Source: Bacteroidia bacterium
Lineage (GTDB): Bacteria; Bacteroidota; Bacteroidia; 2-12-FULL-35-15
Reading direction: 5' to 3'
Assembly: GCA_020051175.1 (NCBI GenBank)
Contig: JAGVJJ010000008.1
Span: 1 to 64,000, forward strand
Length of the DNA stretch: 64,000 nucleotides
Shown here: in pieces, positions 8,286-15,878 of the stretch
How the letters are laid out: every line of letters starts with the position of its first letter
Numbering within the stretch: the stretch's first letter is position 1
Made by a program: the position numbers and the translations under genes
Notes under the pieces: generated by a model
Database searches by the model: none
Seen by the model: only the letters and a program-made list of their open reading frames with translations
What the model was told of the DNA's origin: nothing

Positions 8286-9562
8286 AATCTGCATTCCCTG
8301 ATCTTGTCGAATCCAAGCAGGCCTACATCAAAAGTAATTTCAGCCTGAATTGGTTTGAAGGATTCGATGAGCATTTCTTCTGCATAATTGTTTATATAAT
8401 TGTTCAGGTTTCTTTCCAGCGCGTGATTGGGTTTGCCATCCATTATAATCACAGCGTTATAGTAACCCTTTCTTGCAACGGTATAGGTTTGTGAATAGCT
8501 GTTTACATTAATAGAGTAATTTAAAAGCAGTAAAAGGTTTAAAAGTGTTATCCCGAAGCCAACAAACGCGTACATGGTAAACTGGTGATAAGCCATGTCG
8601 ATATATTCCTTCACAAAATTCCATTGCAGCAGTCCCAGGATACCACAGCCAAAAAGTATTGTCAGCAATACGCCTGTATTGATTACCGTAACAGAGGCAA
8701 ACCAGAACAATACCGGTATTCCGAGAAATCCGCACACGGTCATTGCCATGGCTACATAAACTCCTTTGTGCCGCACGAAAAGCTGAAATTTTCCTGTAGG
8801 CTCATCATTAAATTGTTCTGAATTCGTACCATCTGTAAGTAAAAGGGGCGTTTCTTTTACCTGGGGCATCACATAAGTATAGTCTTTCCGTAATTTATAA
8901 TCATCTGAAGCGTTGGATGGGTCCTGGTTCAGCAAAAGTGCGGTGTACCCATACAGATCCGGCAGCCGTGCCTTAAACTCTTCCGGCAATTCAAAAAAAT
9001 GCTCAACGCATACCGCAAAAAATTCATACAGGTTGCTACTGCCATAAGTTCTTAAAAAGGGCACCTTTCCGGCCTTTAACCTGTAAAAATCATTCAGGAC
9101 ACCACGTTTCCATTTTGGAGCGTAATTTGAAAAGTGGTTTGAATACCTTTTTTTGTCATTTAAATCAATGTGCAAAGCATGAGCCATCTCGTGAAGACCT
9201 AAATTCAACTTGTCTGTATCGTTGGCATAACCGCTTTTAAAATTTTCCCACGACAGTGATAAAACTCCATCGCGAGTTGTAAGCCCTTTAAATGAAGCAT
9301 TGTAGAGCTTTGAATGAAATATTCCCGGAAAAATATTTATTGTGTGAAGATTGGAAAATTTAAAATCGTCAAGACCAAAGCTGAGTTGTATCGCAGATGC
9401 AGAAATAAGGACACGCATTTCGTCTGTTACAACCAAATCCTGCCTGCCAACAAATGATTTAGAACGAAGAAATTCAAGCACTCGGAATTCAAACTTCTTT
9501 TTGCCTTCGCCCGATAAATTGGAATAGTACGAATTGTGTTGATTAAGAATTGTTTGCAACAT
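8279..9562 (-). CDS. MtfA-like zinc peptidase with membrane domain
   Basis: The 427-residue protein has residues 1-230 resembling the MtfA/DUF980 zinc peptidases. The HExxH site is HEMAH at 124-128, and a downstream glutamate in YEFFAVCVEHFFE near residue 188 is a likely third ligand. Unlike E. coli MtfA (about 265 residues, soluble), it continues with three hydrophobic segments (about 265-360) and a 70-residue soluble tail. The 3' end overlaps the convergent RDD gene by 7 bases. The substrate is unknown; the membrane part suggests action near the inner membrane. Confidence 0.82.
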   Translation of the reverse strand: MLQTILNQHNSYYSNLSGEGKKKFEFRVLEFLRSKSFVGRQDLVVTDEMRVLISASAIQLSFGLDDFKFSNLHTINIFPGIFHSKLYNASFKGLTTRDGVLSLSWENFKSGYANDTDKLNLGLHEMAHALHIDLNDKKRYSNHFSNYAPKWKRGVLNDFYRLKAGKVPFLRTYGSSNLYEFFAVCVEHFFELPEEFKARLPDLYGYTALLLNQDPSNASDDYKLRKDYTYVMPQVKETPLLLTDGTNSEQFNDEPTGKFQLFVRHKGVYVAMAMTVCGFLGIPVLFWFASVTVINTGVLLTILFGCGILGLLQWNFVKEYIDMAYHQFTMYAFVGFGITLLNLLLLLNYSINVNSYSQTYTVARKGYYNAVIIMDGKPNHALERNLNNYINNYAEEMLIESFKPIQAEITFDVGLLGFDKIRECRFY

Positions 9563-9581
9563 TACCCTTGAATATCTTATT

Positions 9582-9589
9582 CAAAGATA
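9582..9589 (-). promoter_or_regulatory. putative -7 box upstream of the MtfA-like gene
   Basis: On the minus strand the sequence reads TATCTTTG, a perfect TAnnTTTG box about 20 bases before the start codon at 9562. No convincing TTG -33 element is seen at the right spacing, so this is tentative. Confidence 0.35.
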
Positions 9590-9695
9590 CTAAAATAGCT
9601 GCTTTGTTTAAAAGTTGGCAGCCTGTTTCGCAAGCAGGGCATAAAAATTTAACGGTATAGCTTTCATCCCTTATATTTACAAAAAATAAAAAAGC

Positions 9696-11756
9696 ATGGA
9701 TACAAAGCAGCATAAATACAGTAATTCACTTGTTCATGAAACAAGTCCATATCTTTTACAGCATGCACATAACCCGGTAAACTGGTATGCCTGGAACAAT
9801 GAGGCCCTGGAAAAAGCTAAGAGTGAGGACAAACTTTTGCTTATAAGCGTTGGTTACTCCGCCTGCCATTGGTGCCATGTAATGGAACATGAAAGTTTTG
9901 AAGATGATGGTGTTGCAGCTATTATGAATGACCATTTTGTGTGTATTAAGGTGGATAGGGAAGAACGGCCTGATATTGACCAGGTGTATATGCTTTCCGT
10001 ACAGCTGATGACAGGACAGGGAGGCTGGCCGCTGAACTGCTTTGCCCTGCCTGATGGCCGGCCGGTTTATGGCGGAACTTATTTTCAGAAACACCAATGG
10101 AAAAATGTACTGTTGAACCTTGCAGATTTATATAAAAATGAGCGTGGCAGGATGCTGGAATATGCGGAGAAGCTTACTGAGGGGGTGCGATTAGCGGAAC
10201 TGGTTAAAGTGAATAATGAGCCCGAAGTGTTTACCGCAGAACAGTTAAGGCAGTGTTATGATAACTGGAAGCATCGTTTTGATACTACAGAGGGCGGACC
10301 GAATAAGGCGCCTAAGTTTCCACTTCCCAACAATTATCAGTTTTTGCTTCGTTATGCATTCTCCACTATTTTGCCGGAAAAAGAAAGAGCCGCACTTCTT
10401 GCTCACGTACACCTTACCCTAACCAAAATGGCCTTTGGAGGCATTTATGACCAGATGGGTGGTGGCTTTTCACGGTATTCGGTGGACAGTTACTGGAAAG
10501 TTCCACACTTTGAAAAAATGCTTTATGACAATGCACAGCTGGTAACACTTTATTCTGAAGCATACCAGGCCACAAGTAATCCGCTTTACAAACAGGTGGT
10601 ATACGAAACACTTGCATTTGTGGAGCGTGAGTTTACTTCACCTGAAGGCGCTTTTTATTCTGCTTTGGATGCAGATTCGGAGGGTGAAGAAGGTAAATAC
10701 TATGTGTGGAAAAAGGAGGAATTGCAGGAGATCCTGAAAGAAGATTTTGATTTGTTTGCAGACTATTTCAATGTGAACGAAGAGTTGGGATTGTGGGAGC
10801 ATGACAATTATATTTTGTTGCGGAATGAATCGGATGAACATATTGCCGCAAAGCATAATATAACGGTAGAAGAACTGAAAGCAATCATTCAGAATAGTAA
10901 GCTGCTTTTACTGGAGCTGCGTGGGCAGCGTGTGCGACCGGGATTGGACGATAAAATTTTAACATCCTGGAATGCATTGATGTTAAAAGGATATACAGAT
11001 GCCTATAATGTATTTAGAGAACCACAATTTTTGAATGCAGCCATAAAGAATGCAGCCTTTATTATTTCTAAGCAGTTGCGCCCTGATGGCGGCCTGAACC
11101 ATAATTACAAGAACGGAAAATCAACCATCAATGGATACCTTGAAGATTATTGTTTTACAATAGAAGCACTCATTGCCTTATATGAAGCTACTTTTGAGGA
11201 GGAATACCTTTTGACAGCTGAAAACTTAATGAAATATTGTGTTCAACATTTTCAGGACCAAACAAGTGGCATGTTCTATTTTACTTCTGATGAAGATAAA
11301 GCCTTAATCAGCAGAAAAATGGAGCTGAATGATAATGTTATACCTGCTTCCAACTCCAGCATTGCCAAGTCGTTGTTTGCACTTGGACATCATTTTGAAA
11401 GTGAAAAATACATCCAGATGAGCCGTAAAATGCTGAACAATGTAGTAGGCGAAATTGCAGGTTATGGCTCCGGTTACAGCAATTGGGCAATGCTGCTGTT
11501 GAATTATGTACAGCCTTTTTATGAAATTGCAATTGCAGGTGAAGCCATGCTTGAAAAGCGTATGGATTTTGGTAAGCACTATATACCTAACGCTTTGTTT
11601 TCAGGGAGTAAAAAAGAGAGCGCGCTTCCTCTCCTGGCAAACAGGCTGGTGGCTCCCCAAACTACTATTTATGTTTGTTCCAATAAAACGTGTAGCCGGC
11701 CGGAAACAGAGGTGAAGGATGCATTAAAACACATAGGAAATTTCGGGAAAGCGTAA
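9696..11756 (+). CDS. Thioredoxin-domain protein, YyaL/DUF255 (SSP411-like) family
   Basis: The N-terminal thioredoxin-like domain of this 686-residue protein has the family hallmarks [17 protein letters not shown] and [17 protein letters not shown], with the CxxC at C57/C60. It also has DREERPDID and GQGGWP. A long (alpha/alpha)6-barrel part follows, resembling glycan epimerases or glucosidases (for example [16 protein letters not shown]). Family members are cytoplasmic and their reaction is unsettled. There is no signal peptide. The gene is monocistronic and followed by the tRNA-Leu gene. Confidence 0.92.
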   Translation: MDTKQHKYSNSLVHETSPYLLQHAHNPVNWYAWNNEALEKAKSEDKLLLISVGYSACHWCHVMEHESFEDDGVAAIMNDHFVCIKVDREERPDIDQVYMLSVQLMTGQGGWPLNCFALPDGRPVYGGTYFQKHQWKNVLLNLADLYKNERGRMLEYAEKLTEGVRLAELVKVNNEPEVFTAEQLRQCYDNWKHRFDTTEGGPNKAPKFPLPNNYQFLLRYAFSTILPEKERAALLAHVHLTLTKMAFGGIYDQMGGGFSRYSVDSYWKVPHFEKMLYDNAQLVTLYSEAYQATSNPLYKQVVYETLAFVEREFTSPEGAFYSALDADSEGEEGKYYVWKKEELQEILKEDFDLFADYFNVNEELGLWEHDNYILLRNESDEHIAAKHNITVEELKAIIQNSKLLLLELRGQRVRPGLDDKILTSWNALMLKGYTDAYNVFREPQFLNAAIKNAAFIISKQLRPDGGLNHNYKNGKSTINGYLEDYCFTIEALIALYEATFEEEYLLTAENLMKYCVQHFQDQTSGMFYFTSDEDKALISRKMELNDNVIPASNSSIAKSLFALGHHFESEKYIQMSRKMLNNVVGEIAGYGSGYSNWAMLLLNYVQPFYEIAIAGEAMLEKRMDFGKHYIPNALFSGSKKESALPLLANRLVAPQTTIYVCSNKTCSRPETEVKDALKHIGNFGKA

Positions 11757-11771
11757 ATAATTACTGGTGGC

Positions 11772-11803
11772 TTGCAGGGGAATTAAAAATAGCTTTAACT
11801 TTG
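11772..11803 (+). promoter_or_regulatory. promoter of tRNA-Leu
   Basis: TTG at 11772-11774, a 21-base spacer and TAACTTTG at 11796-11803 match the Bacteroidota vegetative promoter. The predicted transcription start falls almost exactly on the first base of the tRNA (11811). Confidence 0.7.
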
Positions 11804-11810
11804 TACCACT

Positions 11811-11892
11811 GCCCAGGTGATGAAATTGGTAGACATGTACGCTTGAGGGGCGTATGTCGTAAGACGTACGAGTTCGAATCTCGTCTTGGGCA
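11811..11892 (+). tRNA. tRNA-Leu (GAG)
   Basis: The acceptor stem GCCCAGG pairs with CTTGGGC. The anticodon arm TACGC-TTGAGGG-GCGTA gives anticodon GAG (leucine codons CUC/CUU). A long variable arm, as in all class II leucine tRNAs, and the T arm ACGAG-TTCGAAT-CTCGT complete the cloverleaf. The discriminator is A, and the full CCA tail is not encoded. Confidence 0.95.
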
Positions 11893-11902
11893 CAGCAATT
11901 TG

Positions 11903-11937
11903 ATGGTTAAGTCTAAAAAGGCTTAACCATTTTGTTT
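11903..11937 (+). terminator. rho-independent terminator of tRNA-Leu
   Basis: The arms ATGGTTAAG and CTTAACCAT surround a 10-base loop and are followed by a T-rich tract. The element begins about 11 bases after the tRNA. Confidence 0.75.
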
Positions 11938-12015
11938 TTTTATATGTAATTGATAGTGAGGGGGTTCTTGCCTTTTGTCTTATTTAGAATCATTTTAAAT
12001 ACCTTTTTTTAGGTA

Positions 12016-12080
12016 TTGTCCCTTTCCTCGTAAGCGTATAGTTTTGTCGCAGAAATTTTAATCCGTTAAACAAACTATAC
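12016..12080 (+). promoter_or_regulatory. promoter and inverted repeat before the DUF4856 operon
   Basis: TTG (12016-12018), a 20-base spacer and TAGTTTTG (12039-12046) form a good Bacteroidota promoter. The -7 box is embedded in the left arm of an inverted repeat, GTATAGTTTTGT at 12036-12047, against ACAAACTATAC at 12070-12080 (one bulged base). Its position around the transcription start would suit an operator. Which regulator binds, for instance a Fur- or DtxR-type iron repressor, is not shown. Confidence 0.5.
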
Positions 12081-12084
12081 ATTT

Positions 12085-13184
12085 ATGAAAACATTGCGAC
12101 TACCGATTCTTTTAAGTATACTGGTTGTTACTGCAGCTTCTTGTAAAAAAGAGGAGACTCCTGAGCCAACACCTGCACCTACCCCATCCTATACGGTACC
12201 TACTACCTATAATTTTACCAATGTAAGTTATACAGGACAAACACAGCGTATTGCCATGATGGACGAAATTTCTACTTATATGAGAACCGGCATACAATGG
12301 GAACGGTATTGGACGCACAAAAGCTGAAGGATATGTATTCCAATTCTGGAAATCCTTTTGCCGATTCAACGCTGAATGCAAGTGGTAAACAATTGAAAAG
12401 CAAAACTTTTTCACTTGACCAAAGCTTATTTGAGTCTTTCTTTGATAGTATCGCGCAGGCGAGCCAGGCAACAGGAGCAGGTTCCAATGGTGTTGCAGGT
12501 GTAGTTGTGAGTAGCAGCGATGCAACAAAGAAATACCTCTGCTCTGCAAATGGAATTGAATATAATCAGTTGATTACCAAAGGACTTATGGGGGCTGTGT
12601 TTTATTATCAGGCTGCATCCGTATATCTTGAAAATATTGCAACAGCTGATAATGTTACTGTTACTGCAGGACAAGGAACTACCATGGAGCATAACTGGGA
12701 TGAAGCCTTTGGTTACTTTGGAGTACCGGTGGATTTCCCGACAACCCTTACAGGCTTAAAATATTGGGGTTCATACAGTAATCAACGCAACGGTGTGCTT
12801 ACAACAAATGCAACACTTATGAATGCCTTTTTAAAAGGACGCGCAGCAATTTCTAACCAGGATTATACATCACGTGATGAAGCTAAAACGGTTATCCGCG
12901 ACAACTGGGAGAAAATATGCGCTGGCTCTGCCATTCATTATATCAATGCTGCAAAAACACATTTAACGGATGATGCATTGCGCAACCATGAGCTTTCTGA
13001 GTGTCTTGGATTCATCATGTCACTTAAATATAGCTCAGTTAAAAAAATAAGCGATGCACAATTGTTGCAGGTTCAGGGATATGTGGGCAATAACCTTTAC
13101 AATGTTACGGTTGCAAACCTTGATAATGCCAAGAACCTCCTGAGCACTGTATATGGCCTGGATAGTGTTAAAGATGCATTATAA
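12085..13184 (+). CDS. DUF4856 domain lipoprotein, frameshifted near 12291
   Basis: The first frame (12085-12327) gives a lipoprotein signal with the lipobox cysteine at residue 20 (TAASC), a T/P-rich linker and the DUF4856 start. It then runs off frame. From about 12293 a second frame continues to 13184 with VLDAQKLKDMY and the rest of DUF4856. Adding one A at 12291-12293 joins them as RTGNTMGTVLDA, for about 366 residues. DUF4856 proteins are periplasm-facing lipoproteins found next to imelysins in iron-regulated clusters. The break may be a sequencing error or a real disruption. Confidence 0.82.
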
Positions 13185-13211
13185 GAAATTATTTCATTTT
13201 CATAATATACA

Positions 13212-13239
13212 GGAAGCAACGGTATCCCCGTTGCTTTCC
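13212..13239 (+). other. stem-loop between the DUF4856 and imelysin genes
   Basis: GGAAGCAACGG at 13212-13222 pairs with CCGTTGCTTTCC at 13228-13239, with one bulge and a very short loop. No T-run follows, so mRNA processing or partial attenuation inside the operon is more likely than full termination. Confidence 0.45.
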
Positions 13240-13257
13240 GTGCAATAGAGAAGCAGG

Positions 13258-14391
13258 ATGTTGAACAGAAGTTTTATATCAATTACAGTTTTGGCAAGTG
13301 TACTAATGCTTGCCTTTTTATCCTGTAAAAAGGAGAAAGACAAGGAGCCGGAGCCTGAATCAGATTTCGATAGAAAAGCAATGCTGGAGAATATCGGTAA
13401 TATGATCATTATTCCCGGCTATGAGAACCTGAACAATAAAGTTGTTCAGCTGGATTCTGCTGTGGTTGTTTTTAATGCTTCTCCGGACTTAAGCAATCTT
13501 TCTGCTCTGCAAAATGCTTTTAAAGGTGCATACATGGCATGGCAAAAGGTTTCAGTATTCGAGTTTGGTCCGGCTGAACAGGCTTTGCTGCGGACGAATA
13601 CCAATACATTTCCTACGGATACTGCACAGATTATCACAAATGTAAATTCGGGGAGCTATAACCTTTCTTTGGTAAGCAATATTGACGCGAAAGGTTTCCC
13701 TGCAATTGACTATCTGCTTTTTGGTATTGGCTCTGACAATGTGGCTATATTGAATAAGTATGTTGCGGATGCGGGTGCTGCTGAACGCAAGACATATCTG
13801 CATGATGTTGTAAATGAAATAAAATTAAATGTAAATAATGTATATAACGGCTGGAAAGCAAGTGGGGGAAATTATATTTCGACCTTTGTTTCTGCAATGG
13901 GTACGGATGTTGGCAGCTCAATAGGGTATCTTGTTAACCAGTTAAACTATGATTTCGAGTCATTGAAAAATTATAAAATTGGTATTCCGTTGGGCAAAAA
14001 AACATTAGGTACTCCATTGCCTGAAAAAACGGAAGCACACTATTCCGGCATTTCCGTGCAGCTTGCAAGCGCTCATCTGAAGGCAATTGAAGGTATTTAC
14101 CTGGGTAGGAAATATGATGAAACGGACGGTGCCGGTCTCGATGAGTACCTCGTATACCTGAAATCGCAATACAACAGCGGACTTCTTTCCGATGCTATTA
14201 AAAACCAGCTTTCAACAGCTGCTACAAAGCTTGATGCAGTTCCTGATCCGCTTTCAGAAACAATTCTGAACAACGCTGCTGTGGTAGATGCTGCATATAT
14301 GGAATTACAGAAGCAGGTTGTTTTGTTTAAAACGGATATGCCCTCTGCGCTGGGTGTATTAATTACGTACCAGGATAACGATGGAGATTAG
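13258..14391 (+). CDS. Imelysin family lipoprotein (iron-regulated)
   Basis: This 377-residue lipoprotein has its lipobox at LSC, C23, followed by a charged linker. It shows the imelysin-type repeat architecture: YMAWQKVSVFEFGPAE, then GFPAIDYLLFG in the first half and a second helical repeat with AHLKAIEGIYLG. Imelysin-like proteins (IrpA, EfeO-M75, ICMP relatives) are periplasmic or outer-membrane proteins linked to iron uptake. Catalysis is doubtful in most of them. It lies 73 bases after the DUF4856 gene and overlaps the HTTM gene by 11 bases, indicating co-translation. Confidence 0.9.
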   Translation: MLNRSFISITVLASVLMLAFLSCKKEKDKEPEPESDFDRKAMLENIGNMIIIPGYENLNNKVVQLDSAVVVFNASPDLSNLSALQNAFKGAYMAWQKVSVFEFGPAEQALLRTNTNTFPTDTAQIITNVNSGSYNLSLVSNIDAKGFPAIDYLLFGIGSDNVAILNKYVADAGAAERKTYLHDVVNEIKLNVNNVYNGWKASGGNYISTFVSAMGTDVGSSIGYLVNQLNYDFESLKNYKIGIPLGKKTLGTPLPEKTEAHYSGISVQLASAHLKAIEGIYLGRKYDETDGAGLDEYLVYLKSQYNSGLLSDAIKNQLSTAATKLDAVPDPLSETILNNAAVVDAAYMELQKQVVLFKTDMPSALGVLITYQDNDGD

Positions 14392-15781
14392 TAAATACCT
14401 GAAGATTTCATTCCTGAAGGAAAAACTTTCTGAGCCCGTACACATTGCACCACTGGTTGTGTTCCGGATTATTTTCGGAGCTGTAATGTTGGGTGCGGTT
14501 ATCCGTTTCCTACTGAAAGGCTGGGTATACGAGCTTTACATTAAACCTGAATTTTACTTTTCTTATTATGGCTTTGAATGGGTAAAGCCAATGGGGGCTG
14601 CAGGCATGTATATCGTGTTTGCATTGATGGCGCTTAGCTTTTTGCTTATCATATTCGGTTATTATTACAGATTAGCCGCTGTTACGGCCTTCCTGACTTT
14701 TACTTATGTGGAATTAATTGATAAATCCAATTACCTGAACCACTATTATTTTGTTAGTGTGGTCTGTTTTCTTCTGATTTTTTTGCCTGCACACAAGTAC
14801 TTTTCACTGGATGCGGTTCGGAAACCAGCTATAGGCACAACAGAGGTTCCGCGGTATACAATAAGTGCAATTAAACTACAACTTGCAATCGTATATATTT
14901 TTGCGGGTATTGCAAAACTCAACTATGACTGGTTGTATAGGGCAATGCCTTTAAAAATATGGCTTCCTGCAAATGCTCATTTACCATTAATCGGTGGCTT
15001 CCTGGATTATGAGTGGGTGGCTTACTTTTTCAGCTGGTTTGGAGCGGTATATGATTTGTTTATTGTGTTTTTTTTAATGAACAGCCGTACACGGCCCGTA
15101 GCTTATGCTTTTGTAATCCTGTTTCACCTGATGACAAAGTGGTTGTTCCCTATAGGAATGTTCCCTTATGTAATGATTTTTTGTACACTCATTTTTTTCT
15201 CTGAACCGTTCCATAAAAAAGTAATCGAAAAGCTGAAAGGCTTTAACCCCGGTGTTCTTAAATTGTTTGCAAAGGTTGACCAGCCTGCAGGGCACAATTT
15301 ATTTTTGAATAAACGCAAATCACATGTGGTGATGTGGATGCTCGGCATTTTCTTTTTTTTGCAAATACTCCTGCCATGGCGCTTTTTGCTTTACCCGGGA
15401 AACCTTTTCTGGACGGAGCAGGGTTACCGCTTCTCGTGGCGTGTAATGCTAATGGAGAAAGCCGGCACTGCCTTTTTTTATGTGAAAGATCCTAAAAAAG
15501 GTTTTGAGGCAGAAGTAATGAACGATCAGTTTCTTACAAAAAATCAGGAAAAGATGATGGCCACACAACCGGATATGATTTTGCAGTATGCACATTTGCT
15601 GAAGGAGAAGTACGAAGCCCAGGGGATTAAGAATCCGCAGGTGCGTGTTGAAAGTTATGTTACACTGAATGGCAGTGGCAGCCGTATGTTTTTGGACAGC
15701 TCGGTAGACCTTACAAAAGAGAGAGAATCGTTATTGCCTAAAGCGTGGATTTTGCCTTTTGAAGAAAAAAAATCAAAGTAA
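14381..15781 (+). CDS. HTTM domain (vitamin K gamma-carboxylase-like) membrane protein
   Basis: The 466-residue protein has several membrane helices in the N-terminal 300 residues and the HTTM/VKG-carboxylase pattern. LVVFRIIFGAVML comes near residue 25, followed by HYYFVSVVCFLLIFLPAH and YFSLDA near 140. A soluble C-terminal domain contains EQGYRFSWRVMLMEK. Its start ATG lies inside the end of the imelysin gene. The HTTM family includes the eukaryotic vitamin K-dependent carboxylase, but the bacterial members beside imelysins have no proven activity. Context suggests a role in the iron-related envelope system. Confidence 0.87.
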   Translation: MEISKYLKISFLKEKLSEPVHIAPLVVFRIIFGAVMLGAVIRFLLKGWVYELYIKPEFYFSYYGFEWVKPMGAAGMYIVFALMALSFLLIIFGYYYRLAAVTAFLTFTYVELIDKSNYLNHYYFVSVVCFLLIFLPAHKYFSLDAVRKPAIGTTEVPRYTISAIKLQLAIVYIFAGIAKLNYDWLYRAMPLKIWLPANAHLPLIGGFLDYEWVAYFFSWFGAVYDLFIVFFLMNSRTRPVAYAFVILFHLMTKWLFPIGMFPYVMIFCTLIFFSEPFHKKVIEKLKGFNPGVLKLFAKVDQPAGHNLFLNKRKSHVVMWMLGIFFFLQILLPWRFLLYPGNLFWTEQGYRFSWRVMLMEKAGTAFFYVKDPKKGFEAEVMNDQFLTKNQEKMMATQPDMILQYAHLLKEKYEAQGIKNPQVRVESYVTLNGSGSRMFLDSSVDLTKERESLLPKAWILPFEEKKSK

Positions 15782-15798
15782 TCATCAAAGAACATAGG

Positions 15799-15844
15799 AA
15801 TCAGTGTTCCTGTTTTAGTATTTTATTGGAACGCTGATTTTTAT
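15799..15844 (+). terminator. terminator after the HTTM gene
   Basis: AATCAGTGTTCC at 15799-15810 pairs with GGAACGCTGATT at 15828-15839 (one G-T pair). A T-rich stretch follows. It separates the DUF4856-imelysin-HTTM unit from the TonB receptor gene. Confidence 0.65.
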
Positions 15845-15878
15845 GATTTAGCGGATTAAAAATGATTAAAAAGTTAAA

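Noticed and set aside
14381-15781. True vitamin K-dependent carboxylase activity
   Set aside because: HTTM homology alone does not show that vitamin K chemistry takes place, and no substrate with a propeptide signal was identified.
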